Part shown: positions 54,116-63,051 of the stretch, piece after piece
Numbering within the stretch: the stretch's first letter is position 1
How the letters are laid out: each line of letters opens with the position of its first letter
Notes under the pieces: generated by a model
Database searches by the model: none
Told to the model about the DNA's origin: nothing
Seen by the model: only the letters and a program-made list of their open reading frames with translations
NCBI GenBank assembly: GCA_002381695.1
Contig: DFXM01000020.1
Coordinates: 273,885-337,884 of the forward strand
Origin: Clostridium sp. UBA4108
GTDB lineage: Bacteria > Bacillota > Clostridia > Clostridiales > Clostridiaceae
Length of the DNA stretch: 64,000 nucleotides
Direction of reading: 5' to 3'
Program-made: the position numbers and the translations under genes

Positions 54116-54943
54116 ATGAATAAATCACTAGAGTCTTTAAAAGAAGTCACTAAAGTAGTAAGAAAAAATATAATAGAAATGCTTACTGAGTCAGGATCGG
54201 GACATCCAGGTGGATCATTATCCGCTGTGGAGATTATGACTACACTATATTTTAATGAAATGAATATAGATGTTAAAAACCCTAATAATCCAAATAGAGA
54301 CAGATTTATACTTTCTAAAGGACATGCTGCACCAGTATTATATGCCGTACTTGCAGAAAAAGGCTTTTTTAATAAAGAGGAACTAATGTTTCTTAGAAAG
54401 AAGGGATCAATGCTTCAAGGACATCCTAACATGAATTATGTGCCAGGAGTAGATATGTCCACAGGATCATTAGGACAGGGAATTTCAGCAGCAGTTGGAA
54501 TGGCATTAGCAGGAAAATTAGATAAAAAAGATTATAGAGTATATACATTATTAGGAGATGGTGAGCTTGAAGAAGGTCAAGTATGGGAAGCTTCCATGAG
54601 TGCAGCTCACTACAAACTTGATAACTTAACAGCTTTTGTAGATTATAATGGTCTTCAAATAGATGGAAACATAGAAAATGTAATGAATCCTAATCCTATA
54701 GCTGATAAATTTAAAGCATTTGGATGGAATGTAATATTTCTTGAAGATGGTCATGACTTGGTGGCTATAAAGAATTCAATAGAAGAAGGTAAAAAAGTAA
54801 AAAATAAACCAACTATGATAGTATGCAAAACTATAAAAGGGAAAGGTGTATCCTTTATGGAAAATGAAGCAGGTTGGCATGGTTCAACTCCAAATAAAGA
54901 GCAATGTACACAAGCATTATTAGAGATTGGAGGAGAAGAATAA
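54116..54943 (+). CDS. transketolase, N-terminal subunit
   Basis: TPP-binding half of a split transketolase for the pentose phosphate pathway. Visible are SGHPGGSLS, SKGHAAPVLY, MSTGSLGQGISAAVGMA and the TPP/Mg motif GDGELEEGQVWEA. It ends one base into the C-terminal subunit gene, so the two are translated together. Ribosome site GGAGG precedes ATG 54116. Confidence 0.95.
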   Translation: MNKSLESLKEVTKVVRKNIIEMLTESGSGHPGGSLSAVEIMTTLYFNEMNIDVKNPNNPNRDRFILSKGHAAPVLYAVLAEKGFFNKEELMFLRKKGSMLQGHPNMNYVPGVDMSTGSLGQGISAAVGMALAGKLDKKDYRVYTLLGDGELEEGQVWEASMSAAHYKLDNLTAFVDYNGLQIDGNIENVMNPNPIADKFKAFGWNVIFLEDGHDLVAIKNSIEEGKKVKNKPTMIVCKTIKGKGVSFMENEAGWHGSTPNKEQCTQALLEIGGEE

Positions 54944-55881
54944 TGAGTAAGATAGCAACTAGAGAAGCCTATGGAAAAGCTTTAGCAAGAATAGGGGCAG
55001 AAAATGAAAATATAGTGGTTCTTGATGCAGACTTATCAAAATCAACAAAAACTGCTGATTTTAAGAAGGTTTGTCCAGAGAGATTTATAAATATGGGAAT
55101 TGCAGAAGGTAATATGATGTCAGTATCAGCAGGACTTGCTGCTTGCGGTAAAATTCCCTTTGTATCTACTTTCGCTATATTTGCAGCAGGTAGAGGCTTT
55201 GAGCAAATAAGAAACTCAATATGCTACCCAAAATTAAATGTAAAGGTATGTGCTACTCATGCAGGATTAACTGTAGGAGAAGATGGTGCATCTCATCAGT
55301 CAGTGGAAGACATTTCATTGATGAGAAGTATACCTAATATGGTGGTTATAAGCCCTAGTGATGGTGTTGAAACAGAAGCAGCTATAGAGGCTATAACTAA
55401 ATATAATGGACCTTGCTATGTAAGATTAGGAAGAAGTGGGGTTCCAGTAATTAATGATAATGAAGACTATAAATTTGAAATAGGAAAAGGCATAGCCCTT
55501 AGAGAGGGAAAGGATGCCACAATCATAGCTACTGGAATTATGGTGGATGCAGCATTAGAAGCATATAACTTGCTAGCAGAAGAAGGAATAAAAGTAAGAA
55601 TAATAAATATTCATACTATTAAACCTATCGATGAGGACATAATAATTAAAGCGGCTAGAGATACAGGGGTTATAATCACAGCTGAAGAGCATAGTGTAAT
55701 AGGTGGATTAGGGTCAGCAGTATCAGAAGTTATAACTACTAATGCTCCAGTACCGGTATTAAGAGTTGGTATAAAGGATACCTTTGGAGAGAGCGGAAAA
55801 CCAGATGAGTTATTGAAGGCTTATGGATTAACTGCAGAAAGTATTGTCAAAGAAGTTAAAAAAGGAATTCAAATGAAGTAA
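54943..55881 (+). CDS. transketolase, C-terminal subunit
   Basis: Pyrimidine-binding and C-terminal domains of the split transketolase, with VLDADLSKSTKT, GIAEGNMMSVSAGLAA, THAGLTVGEDGASHQSVEDISLMR and the transketolase C domain TEEHSVIGGLGSAV. The ATG at 54943 shares bases with the stop of the first subunit; the frame upstream to 54904 is not used. Confidence 0.95.
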   Translation: MSKIATREAYGKALARIGAENENIVVLDADLSKSTKTADFKKVCPERFINMGIAEGNMMSVSAGLAACGKIPFVSTFAIFAAGRGFEQIRNSICYPKLNVKVCATHAGLTVGEDGASHQSVEDISLMRSIPNMVVISPSDGVETEAAIEAITKYNGPCYVRLGRSGVPVINDNEDYKFEIGKGIALREGKDATIIATGIMVDAALEAYNLLAEEGIKVRIINIHTIKPIDEDIIIKAARDTGVIITAEEHSVIGGLGSAVSEVITTNAPVPVLRVGIKDTFGESGKPDELLKAYGLTAESIVKEVKKGIQMK

Positions 55882-55953
55882 AAAGTATAATTAGAGTGTA
55901 GTTGTAGTAAAATATGATTGCATTCTAATTAAAAATTATAAGGTGGGAATTGA

Positions 55954-56340
55954 ATGAGAAACAATACAAACAAATTATCTTTGTGTTTGGGAGATTTATT
56001 ATATTGTTTTAAATTATCTTTTAAATTTACCCTGATACCAATAATTTTAGGAACTATAATATCTTTACTATCTCAACTAATAAATGGAAATGGTATTAGG
56101 ATATATGATATTTTATTGTATATTAGAAATGCAGGATTTATTACAGCTTGTGGAGGGATGTTAATAGGTGCAATTGGATATTTAATGCCTATGACGCATT
56201 TAAGACCATTAGACTACAATGATGACTGGCAAAAATATTTCTCAAAATTCAATTTGGTTACAGTTATAACTATAATTTGTATTTTTATAATAGTTTACAC
56301 TCTAATTTTAGATGTAACAATGTATATGATTTATACATAA
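55954..56340 (+). CDS. hypothetical membrane protein, 128 aa
   Basis: I do not recognise the family. Three membrane segments are predicted (FTLIPIILGTIISLLSQLI; GFITACGGMLIGAIGYLM; LVTVITIICIFIIVYTLIL) around a polar, aromatic loop (THLRPLDYNDDWQKYF). GGTGGGAA precedes ATG 55954 and a terminator follows. Unlinked to transketolase or ftsEX by any visible logic. Confidence 0.7.
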   Translation: MRNNTNKLSLCLGDLLYCFKLSFKFTLIPIILGTIISLLSQLINGNGIRIYDILLYIRNAGFITACGGMLIGAIGYLMPMTHLRPLDYNDDWQKYFSKFNLVTVITIICIFIIVYTLILDVTMYMIYT

Positions 56341-56357
56341 TTATACATATAGATTAG

Positions 56358-56387
56358 CTCATGGATATATTTCCATGAGTTTTTTTA
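56358..56387 (+). terminator. terminator before ftsE
   Basis: CTCATGGA (56358-56365) with TCCATGAG (56372-56379), then a T-run. Confidence 0.85.
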
Positions 56388-56521
56388 AAAATTATATTTT
56401 TGTTCACGGTATTTTTACTTTTAAGGGTTTGTATAAATTATTTTTATGATATAATATACACAGGTTTTTATAACAGGGTGTTTATAAAAATATAAAAAGT
56501 TACCAAGGAGAGTTTAAAATT

Positions 56522-57208
56522 ATGATAGATTTTAAAAATGTTACTAAGGTTTATAATAATAATGTCCTAGCCTTATCAAATTTAAATGTACATATTGAAA
56601 AAGGTGAGTTTGTATTCTTGGTAGGGCCAAGTGGAGCAGGAAAATCTACTTTTATAAAAACGTTATTAAAGGAAGTAGATGCTACAGCAGGTACTGTAGT
56701 AGTAGCAGATACAGATTTAACTAAGCTTAAGCATAAAGATATACCTTATTACAGAAGAAGAATAGGCGTAGTATTTCAGGACTTTAGATTAATTCCAACT
56801 CTAAATATTTTTGAGAATGTAGCCTTTGCATTAAGGGTAATCGGTTCTAGTGATAAGGAAATACAAAAAAAGGTACCAGCTGTGTTATCTATGGTTGGAT
56901 TAACTAAAAAGAGAAATGCTTTCCCGAATCAGCTTTCAGGAGGAGAACAGCAAAGGGTTTCTATAGCAAGAGCCATTGTTAACAGTCCATCCCTACTAAT
57001 TGCTGACGAGCCTACAGGAAATTTAGACCCTGAGACTGCAATAGAGATTATGGATATACTTAGCGATATAAATAGAGCAGGAACTACTGTTGTTATGGCT
57101 ACCCATGCTAAAGATATAGTTGATATGATGAAGAAAAGAGTAATAGCTATAGAAAAAGGAACAGTAGCAAGGGATGAAGAAAGGGGGAAATACGGATATG
57201 AAATTTGA
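56522..57208 (+). CDS. ftsE: cell division ATP-binding protein FtsE
   Basis: ATPase of the FtsEX complex that activates wall hydrolases during division or sporulation. Walker A GPSGAGKST, signature LSGGEQQRVS and Walker B LLIADEPTGNLDP are complete, and the short 228-residue form is typical of FtsE. It overlaps ftsX by 11 bases. GGAGAG precedes ATG 56522. Confidence 0.95.
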   Translation: MIDFKNVTKVYNNNVLALSNLNVHIEKGEFVFLVGPSGAGKSTFIKTLLKEVDATAGTVVVADTDLTKLKHKDIPYYRRRIGVVFQDFRLIPTLNIFENVAFALRVIGSSDKEIQKKVPAVLSMVGLTKKRNAFPNQLSGGEQQRVSIARAIVNSPSLLIADEPTGNLDPETAIEIMDILSDINRAGTTVVMATHAKDIVDMMKKRVIAIEKGTVARDEERGKYGYEI

Positions 57209-58091
57209 TTCAGTTAAGTATTTCTTTAAGGAAGCTTTTAAAAGTATAACTAGAAATAAAACTTTAAGTACAGCTTCAATAGCTACTGTGGCAGCAACTC
57301 TATTTATATTAGGAGTAATAACCTTAGCTGTTGTGAATGTAGATAAAGCTGTAGAACAATTAGGTTCGCAAGTAGAGGTAAAAATCTATTTAAAGGATGA
57401 TATTACAGAGCAAGAAGAAGTAGCTATAAAGGGGAAAATAGAAGCTGTTGAGGGAGTTACAGAGGCTATTCTTGAGACTAAGGAACAAGCGTTAAGTAAT
57501 GTTAAAGAACAATTAGGTGAAGATTCATCAGATTTGACGGTAGGATTTGAAGATAAAAATCCTTTTCCAGCTTCGTTTACTATAAAAGTTGGAACTCCAG
57601 AAGTAGTTGATAAAGTTGTTAGCCAAGTAAAAGGTATGTCTGGTATAGAAAAAATTAAAGATGCTAGAGAAGTTATCGAAAAAATAACTACTCTTACTAA
57701 ATCAGTTAAAACTGCAGGTGGGATAGGATTTTTAGTATTTATTGTAGTTTCCTTATTCTTAATAGGTAATACTATTAAAATAACTGTTTATTCAAGAAAA
57801 AGGGAAATTGGAATAATGAAGTATGTAGGAGCTACTGACTGGTTTATTAGATGGCCATTTATTATAGAAGGTATAATTCTTGGAGTTATTGGTGCCTTAA
57901 TTTCAGTTATAATATTGAATGTGGCATATTCTATGTTAGTTGGAAGACTATCACAGGAAGTATTATTTGGATTTAGCTTAGTGGGAACTTCATATATATG
58001 GAAATATGTAATTTGGGAATTTATTATCTGCGGAGTAGTAATTGGAGCTCTGGGAAGTATTATATCAATGAGAAAGTTCCTAAAAGTTTAA
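57198..58091 (+). CDS. ftsX: cell division protein FtsX
   Basis: Four-helix membrane partner of FtsE with an extracellular domain of about 110 residues between helices 1 and 2, where wall-hydrolase partners bind. The KREIGIMKYVGATDWFIRWPFIIEG motif is the FtsX/MacB permease signature. ATG 57198 follows AAGGGGGAA; the frame start at 57174 is inside ftsE. A hairpin follows. Confidence 0.94.
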   Translation: MKFDSVKYFFKEAFKSITRNKTLSTASIATVAATLFILGVITLAVVNVDKAVEQLGSQVEVKIYLKDDITEQEEVAIKGKIEAVEGVTEAILETKEQALSNVKEQLGEDSSDLTVGFEDKNPFPASFTIKVGTPEVVDKVVSQVKGMSGIEKIKDAREVIEKITTLTKSVKTAGGIGFLVFIVVSLFLIGNTIKITVYSRKREIGIMKYVGATDWFIRWPFIIEGIILGVIGALISVIILNVAYSMLVGRLSQEVLFGFSLVGTSYIWKYVIWEFIICGVVIGALGSIISMRKFLKV

Positions 58092-58107
58092 TTTAGATGT
58101 ACAATGG

Positions 58108-58139
58108 ATAAGACTAAGAAATAAAATTCTTAGTCTTAT
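58108..58139. terminator. terminator of ftsEX
   Basis: A perfect 13-bp stem (58108-58120 with 58127-58139), then TTGTGTAT. Confidence 0.75.
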
Positions 58140-58257
58140 TTGTGTATAATAATACCATAACATGAAAGTATTAATATATAATAAATTAATAATTTAGTTA
58201 TAATTATGTGGTATTATCATAAATAATATATATGTATTTAATTGAGAGGGTGAGTTT

Positions 58258-59493
58258 ATGGATATTGACAAAAATAAAAAAAAGAAATGGATAATAAATA
58301 CAGTAATCGTTTTGCTAGTTACTAATCTAGTAACTTTTTTAGGTACAAATTTCTTATCATTTATGTTGCCAAATGGTAAGGTATTAGTTAGTAGAAAAAC
58401 CTATGAAAATATTATTGATTTTGAGAAGCTATATACAATAAAAGATAAGATAGATAAATATTATTTAGGTGAATATGATAAAGAAAAGATAATTGATGGA
58501 GCGGCTGAAGGCATGGCTCAAGCGCTTAAGGATCCATACACTACATATATGGATAAGAAAGAATTTTCAGATTTCATGTCACAAACAGAAGGTAATTATG
58601 TGGGGCTTGGAATTCAAGTAGCGGCTAAGGATGATAACATTGTGGTAATGACGACTTTTGAGAATTCTCCAGCTAAAAAGGCAGGAATAATCCAAGGAGA
58701 TATTATAAAAGTTGTAAATGGAACAGCTGTAGCAGGAAAAGACATGGAGAAGGCTGTGTCTATGATGAAGGGCAAAGAAGGAGAAGTTGTAGAGTTAGTT
58801 ATATATAGAGAAGGCAAGGGTGATATTAGCATTAAAGCTACAAGAGCAGAGGTTCAAATGGTTACAGTGAAAAAAGAGATGATAGATAGTGAAGTTGGAT
58901 ATATTCAAGTTTCTATGTTTGATGAAAATACTGCCGATAATTTTAGAAAGGCTATAGAAAATCTTGAATCTCAAGGTATGAAAAGTTTAATAGTAGATTT
59001 AAGAGAGAATCCAGGTGGACTTTTAGATCAGACAGTAAGAATGTCCTCAGAATTTATTGAAAAAGGCAAAAACATAGTGTATACAGAAGATAAAAATGGT
59101 AATAAGAAAAATTATGACTCTGTAGGAGGAAAGGCTCAAAAGATGCCACTTACAATTCTTATAGATGAAGGAAGTGCTAGTGCATCAGAGATATTTACTG
59201 GAGCTATAAAAGATTATGGATTAGGAACTTTAGTAGGAGAAAAAACTTTTGGTAAAGGAGTCGTTCAGACTACCTTCTATAGAGAAAAAGATGGATTCGG
59301 GGATGGAACTGCATTAAAGGTTACAATTTCAAAATACTTTACTCCGAATGGCAATAATATCCACGGATTAGGCATAGAGCCAGATGTAGAAGTTAAATAT
59401 CCGGATGAGTTAAGACAGAAGACATATGATAGAGCTGTGGACCCACAATTTCAAAAAGCTTTAGAAGTTGCAAGAGGAAAAATTGTGAAATAG
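58258..59493 (+). CDS. ctpA: S41 carboxyl-terminal processing protease (CtpA/CtpB type)
   Basis: Exported protease with an N-terminal membrane anchor (about 12-32), a PDZ domain (about 100-175, GLGIQVAAKDDNIVV to IKVVNGT) and an S41 core. The catalytic Ser is in DEGSASASEIF, with the Lys and Gln in FGKGVVQ. The gene follows ftsEX, as in many Firmicutes, and probably works on envelope or sporulation proteins (compare CtpB in SpoIVF signalling). GAGGGTGAG precedes ATG 58258. Confidence 0.93.
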   Translation: MDIDKNKKKKWIINTVIVLLVTNLVTFLGTNFLSFMLPNGKVLVSRKTYENIIDFEKLYTIKDKIDKYYLGEYDKEKIIDGAAEGMAQALKDPYTTYMDKKEFSDFMSQTEGNYVGLGIQVAAKDDNIVVMTTFENSPAKKAGIIQGDIIKVVNGTAVAGKDMEKAVSMMKGKEGEVVELVIYREGKGDISIKATRAEVQMVTVKKEMIDSEVGYIQVSMFDENTADNFRKAIENLESQGMKSLIVDLRENPGGLLDQTVRMSSEFIEKGKNIVYTEDKNGNKKNYDSVGGKAQKMPLTILIDEGSASASEIFTGAIKDYGLGTLVGEKTFGKGVVQTTFYREKDGFGDGTALKVTISKYFTPNGNNIHGLGIEPDVEVKYPDELRQKTYDRAVDPQFQKALEVARGKIVK

Positions 59494-59680
59494 CAACGGT
59501 TGGTTGCAGTGAAGTGCATCAAAGCTTCATAGAATTACGCCATAGGCGTAGAGAATTGCAACTTACAGTTGCAGTGAATAAATCTCTGCGAACAACGTGA
59601 GCAATTCACTGTGAGCGAAGTGAACACTTCTCTGTGCCTATGGCACAATTAACTGCGGCCATTGGTCACAATTAACTAAA
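59494..59680. repeat. palindrome-rich intergenic repeat element
   Basis: A cluster of short palindromes lies in non-coding DNA that is less AT-rich than its surroundings: ACGCC-ATA-GGCGT, TGCAACT-TAC-AGTTGCA and GTGCC-TAT-GGCAC. No ORF is convincing. It shares ordered words (GGTTGCAG, GTAGAGAA, GCAACTTWCAGTTG) with 38966-39060. It resembles the mobile, non-coding repeat families seen between clostridial genes. Confidence 0.55.
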
Positions 59681-59701
59681 AAGATGACATTGTCATCTTT
59701 T
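59679..59701. terminator. terminator after ctpA
   Basis: AAAAGATGAC (59679-59688) with GTCATCTTTT (59692-59701). Confidence 0.75.
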
Positions 59702-59734
59702 ACATATTTTTTAGCATATGGAGGAATACGATAA

Positions 59735-61036
59735 ATGGAAATGCTTAAATACACTTTAGAACAAGTTTCTTATGCTATTGTGGAACCATCTTATGCATTT
59801 ATTTTAATAATGCTGTCTATTTTGTTTTACTTTAAAAATAAAAAGGCGAATATGATGGAAAAAATGATAATGGGACAAAATTCCATATCTGCTTTTGAAT
59901 TAACCATATCTCAGATAGTTATAGGAATATTTGGAGGAGTTCTAGCTAGTATGATTTTTACATATTTAGGAGTGGTATTTGATACAACTTCTAATATATA
60001 TGTGCTATTTATATTATCTATAGCCCTTGTGTTTTTTAACCCTAAATGGGTTTGTTTATCTTACTCAGGCTCTATACTAGGGTTATTGTCAATTTTCGTG
60101 TATATTTTATCTAAAATGTTTGATAACAACAAATTAAACTTTTTAAATATAGATATTGCAGCATTGTTAGCACTTATAGGAGTAATGCATTTAGTTGAAG
60201 GAATTTTGGTAATGATAGATGGTAAAAGAGGAGCATTACCTGTATTTGGGAATAGAGAAAATAAAATAGTTGGAGGGTTTGCATTTAGGAGGTATTGGAT
60301 ACTTCCAATGACTATTTTATTGATGATAGAAGCTACCAGTGGAAATATAGGGGGAGAAGTGGTAGCCACTCCGGAGTGGTGGCCTATTATTAGTCATAGT
60401 AAAAATATAGAATTATTTGCTACTATGGCAATTGGTGCATTACCACTATTTGCAGCTGTAGGATACAATTCGGTTACTTTTACTAAAACTAAAGAAGAAA
60501 AACCACTATTTTCTGGATTATTAATCAGTGGATTTGGATTATTAGTTATAGCTTTATCTTTCCTAACTAATTTAGGCATAGTCATGGAAATAATACTATT
60601 AGTTGCAGTACCGGCAGCTCATGAAGGGATGCTATATATAGAGAAATATGCAGAACAAAAAAATCAATGTAAGTATGTTAGTAATACAGAAGGAGTATGT
60701 GTACTCACTGTAGCTCCAAATTCTGTAGCTAAGGAAATGGGAATAGAAAGTGGAGATTTAATAATTGAAGTTAATAATCAATTATTAACTAAAGATGATA
60801 TTATTTTTAATGTGCTTCAAAATGTACCGAGAGTTCTTTCTATGAAGATAAAAAAATTAGAGGGAAAAATCATAGATGTTAGCAGAAATATACCAAGTGG
60901 CACACTAAATTTAGGAATGGTAATTGTACCTAGAGAAGTCCCAAGAAATTTTAAAGTTGTTAAGGGAAATAAGGAAAATTTTTCGGAGATGCTAGATAAA
61001 ATTAGAAATAAAGATGATGAGAATCAGAATCTTTAA
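59735..61036 (+). CDS. PDZ-domain membrane protein
   Basis: About eight to ten membrane helices (residues 1-300), then a PDZ domain at about 320-395 (GVCVLTVAPNSVAKEMGIESGDLIIEVNNQLLT). It lies between ctpA and uvrB, a placement seen in clostridia. The PDZ may present or anchor substrates at the membrane, perhaps for CtpA-type proteases; this is inference. Length 433. Confidence 0.82.
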   Translation: MEMLKYTLEQVSYAIVEPSYAFILIMLSILFYFKNKKANMMEKMIMGQNSISAFELTISQIVIGIFGGVLASMIFTYLGVVFDTTSNIYVLFILSIALVFFNPKWVCLSYSGSILGLLSIFVYILSKMFDNNKLNFLNIDIAALLALIGVMHLVEGILVMIDGKRGALPVFGNRENKIVGGFAFRRYWILPMTILLMIEATSGNIGGEVVATPEWWPIISHSKNIELFATMAIGALPLFAAVGYNSVTFTKTKEEKPLFSGLLISGFGLLVIALSFLTNLGIVMEIILLVAVPAAHEGMLYIEKYAEQKNQCKYVSNTEGVCVLTVAPNSVAKEMGIESGDLIIEVNNQLLTKDDIIFNVLQNVPRVLSMKIKKLEGKIIDVSRNIPSGTLNLGMVIVPREVPRNFKVVKGNKENFSEMLDKIRNKDDENQNL

Positions 61037-61059
61037 TTTTGTATTTATGAGGTGAGTTT

Positions 61060-63039
61060 ATGGAAGAATTCAAAATTCATTCCAAGTTTAAACCTACAGG
61101 AGATCAACCAGAAGCCATTGATAGTATTGTAAATGGGCTTATGGAGGATAAAAAATATCAAACACTTTTAGGGGTTACAGGTTCGGGAAAGACTTTTACT
61201 ATGGCAAATATAATTGAAAGAGTTCAAAAACCAACTTTAATATTGGCTCATAATAAAACATTGGCAGCTCAGCTTTGTTCAGAGTTTAAAGAATTCTTTC
61301 CTGAAAACTCAGTAGAATATTTTGTATCTTATTATGATTATTATCAACCTGAAGCTTATGTAGCTCAGACAGATACTTTCATTGAAAAAGATGCATCTAT
61401 AAATGACGAAATTGAAAAATTGAGACACTCTGCTACATCTGCACTTATAGAGAGAAAAGATGTAATAGTAGTGGCCTCTGTTTCCTGTATATATGGACTT
61501 GGAAATCCAGAAGAGTATAAAAAGCTTACAGTATCCTTAAGAGAAGGAATGGAAAAGGATAGGAATAAAGTTATAAATCAATTAGTTGATATTCAATATG
61601 AGAGAAATGATGTAAACTTTGTAAGAGGTACCTTTAGAGTTAGAGGAGATGTACTAGATATATTTCCAGCTGCATCTACAAATAAGGGGATAAAAGTAGA
61701 GTTCTTTGGTGATGAGATAGATAGAATAAGAGAATTTGATGTACTTACAGGAGAAATATTAAAGGGTATGAAGCATGTATCTATATTTCCAGCGTCTCAC
61801 TTTGCGACCTCAAAAGAAAGATTAGAAATATCCATAAGACAGATAGAGAAAGAGCTTGAAGAGAGATTAGAAGAGTTAAAGGTTCAGGATAAGCTATTAG
61901 AGGCTCAGAGATTAAAGCAAAGAACTAACTTTGACATTGAAATGATGAGAGAGGTTGGTTATTGCTCTGGGATAGAAAATTATTCTAGGATATTAGATGG
62001 AAGGGCTAAAGGAACACCGCCACAAACTCTAATAGATTATTTTCCACAGGACTTTCTTTTATTTATAGATGAAAGTCATGTTACACTTCCTCAAACTAGG
62101 GCAATGTATGGTGGAGATAAATCGAGAAAAACTTCACTAGTAGAATATGGATTCAGATTACCCTCGGCTTATGACAACAGACCACTACAGTTTAATGAAT
62201 TTGAAGATAAATTTAATCAAGTATTGTTTGTAAGTGCTACCCCTGGTCCATATGAAAATGACCACTCAGAGAATGTAGCACAACAGATAATAAGGCCTAC
62301 TGGTCTATTGGATCCAGAGGTAGTAATAAGACCTATAAAAGGTCAAATTGACGATTTGTATGGTGAGATTAAAGCAACAATAGATAAGGGATTTAGAATA
62401 TTAGTAACTACCCTTACTAAAAAAATGGCTGAGGATTTAACTAAGTATTTTAAAGATATGGGAATTAAAATTACATATTTACATTCCGATATAGATACAT
62501 TGGAAAGAATGAGAATAATAAGAGATTTAAGAAAAGGTGAATTTGATGTTTTAGTAGGGATAAACCTTCTAAGAGAGGGATTAGATATCCCAGAAGTTGC
62601 ATTGGTTGCTATACTTGATGCAGACAAAGAAGGATTTTTAAGAAGTGAAACGTCTTTAATTCAAACTATAGGTAGAGCAGCTAGAAACTCTGAAAGTAGA
62701 GTTATAATGTATGCAGATAATATGACTAGATCTATGGAAAAAGCTATTGGTGAGACTAATAGAAGAAGAAAAATACAGACGAATTATAATGAGGAAAATG
62801 GAATAATACCTCAGACAGTAATTAAAGACATAAGAGATGTCATTGAAATATCTACAGTGGCTGAGGAGAAAGCTAGTTATGATAGTTTTAATCCTGAGAG
62901 CATCAGCGAAGGTGAAGCAATTAAGATGATAGCTAAGTTAGAAAAGGAAATGAAACAAGCTGCAAAAGACCTACAATTTGAAAGAGCAGCTCAGTTAAGA
63001 GATGAAGTAATAAAGGTTAAAAAACAATTTAGATTATAG
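61060..63039 (+). CDS. uvrB: excinuclease ABC subunit B
   Basis: Damage-verifying helicase of nucleotide excision repair. It has Walker A GVTGSGKTFT, the beta-hairpin region with YYDYYQPEAYV, Walker B FIDESHV, motif VI QTIGRAARN and the C-terminal UVR motif (DLQFERAAQLRDEV) that binds UvrC. Length 659 is standard. GAGGTGAG precedes ATG 61060. It is followed by uvrA after 12 bases. Confidence 0.97.
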   Translation: MEEFKIHSKFKPTGDQPEAIDSIVNGLMEDKKYQTLLGVTGSGKTFTMANIIERVQKPTLILAHNKTLAAQLCSEFKEFFPENSVEYFVSYYDYYQPEAYVAQTDTFIEKDASINDEIEKLRHSATSALIERKDVIVVASVSCIYGLGNPEEYKKLTVSLREGMEKDRNKVINQLVDIQYERNDVNFVRGTFRVRGDVLDIFPAASTNKGIKVEFFGDEIDRIREFDVLTGEILKGMKHVSIFPASHFATSKERLEISIRQIEKELEERLEELKVQDKLLEAQRLKQRTNFDIEMMREVGYCSGIENYSRILDGRAKGTPPQTLIDYFPQDFLLFIDESHVTLPQTRAMYGGDKSRKTSLVEYGFRLPSAYDNRPLQFNEFEDKFNQVLFVSATPGPYENDHSENVAQQIIRPTGLLDPEVVIRPIKGQIDDLYGEIKATIDKGFRILVTTLTKKMAEDLTKYFKDMGIKITYLHSDIDTLERMRIIRDLRKGEFDVLVGINLLREGLDIPEVALVAILDADKEGFLRSETSLIQTIGRAARNSESRVIMYADNMTRSMEKAIGETNRRRKIQTNYNEENGIIPQTVIKDIRDVIEISTVAEEKASYDSFNPESISEGEAIKMIAKLEKEMKQAAKDLQFERAAQLRDEVIKVKKQFRL

Positions 63040-63051
63040 AGGGAGAAAAGA

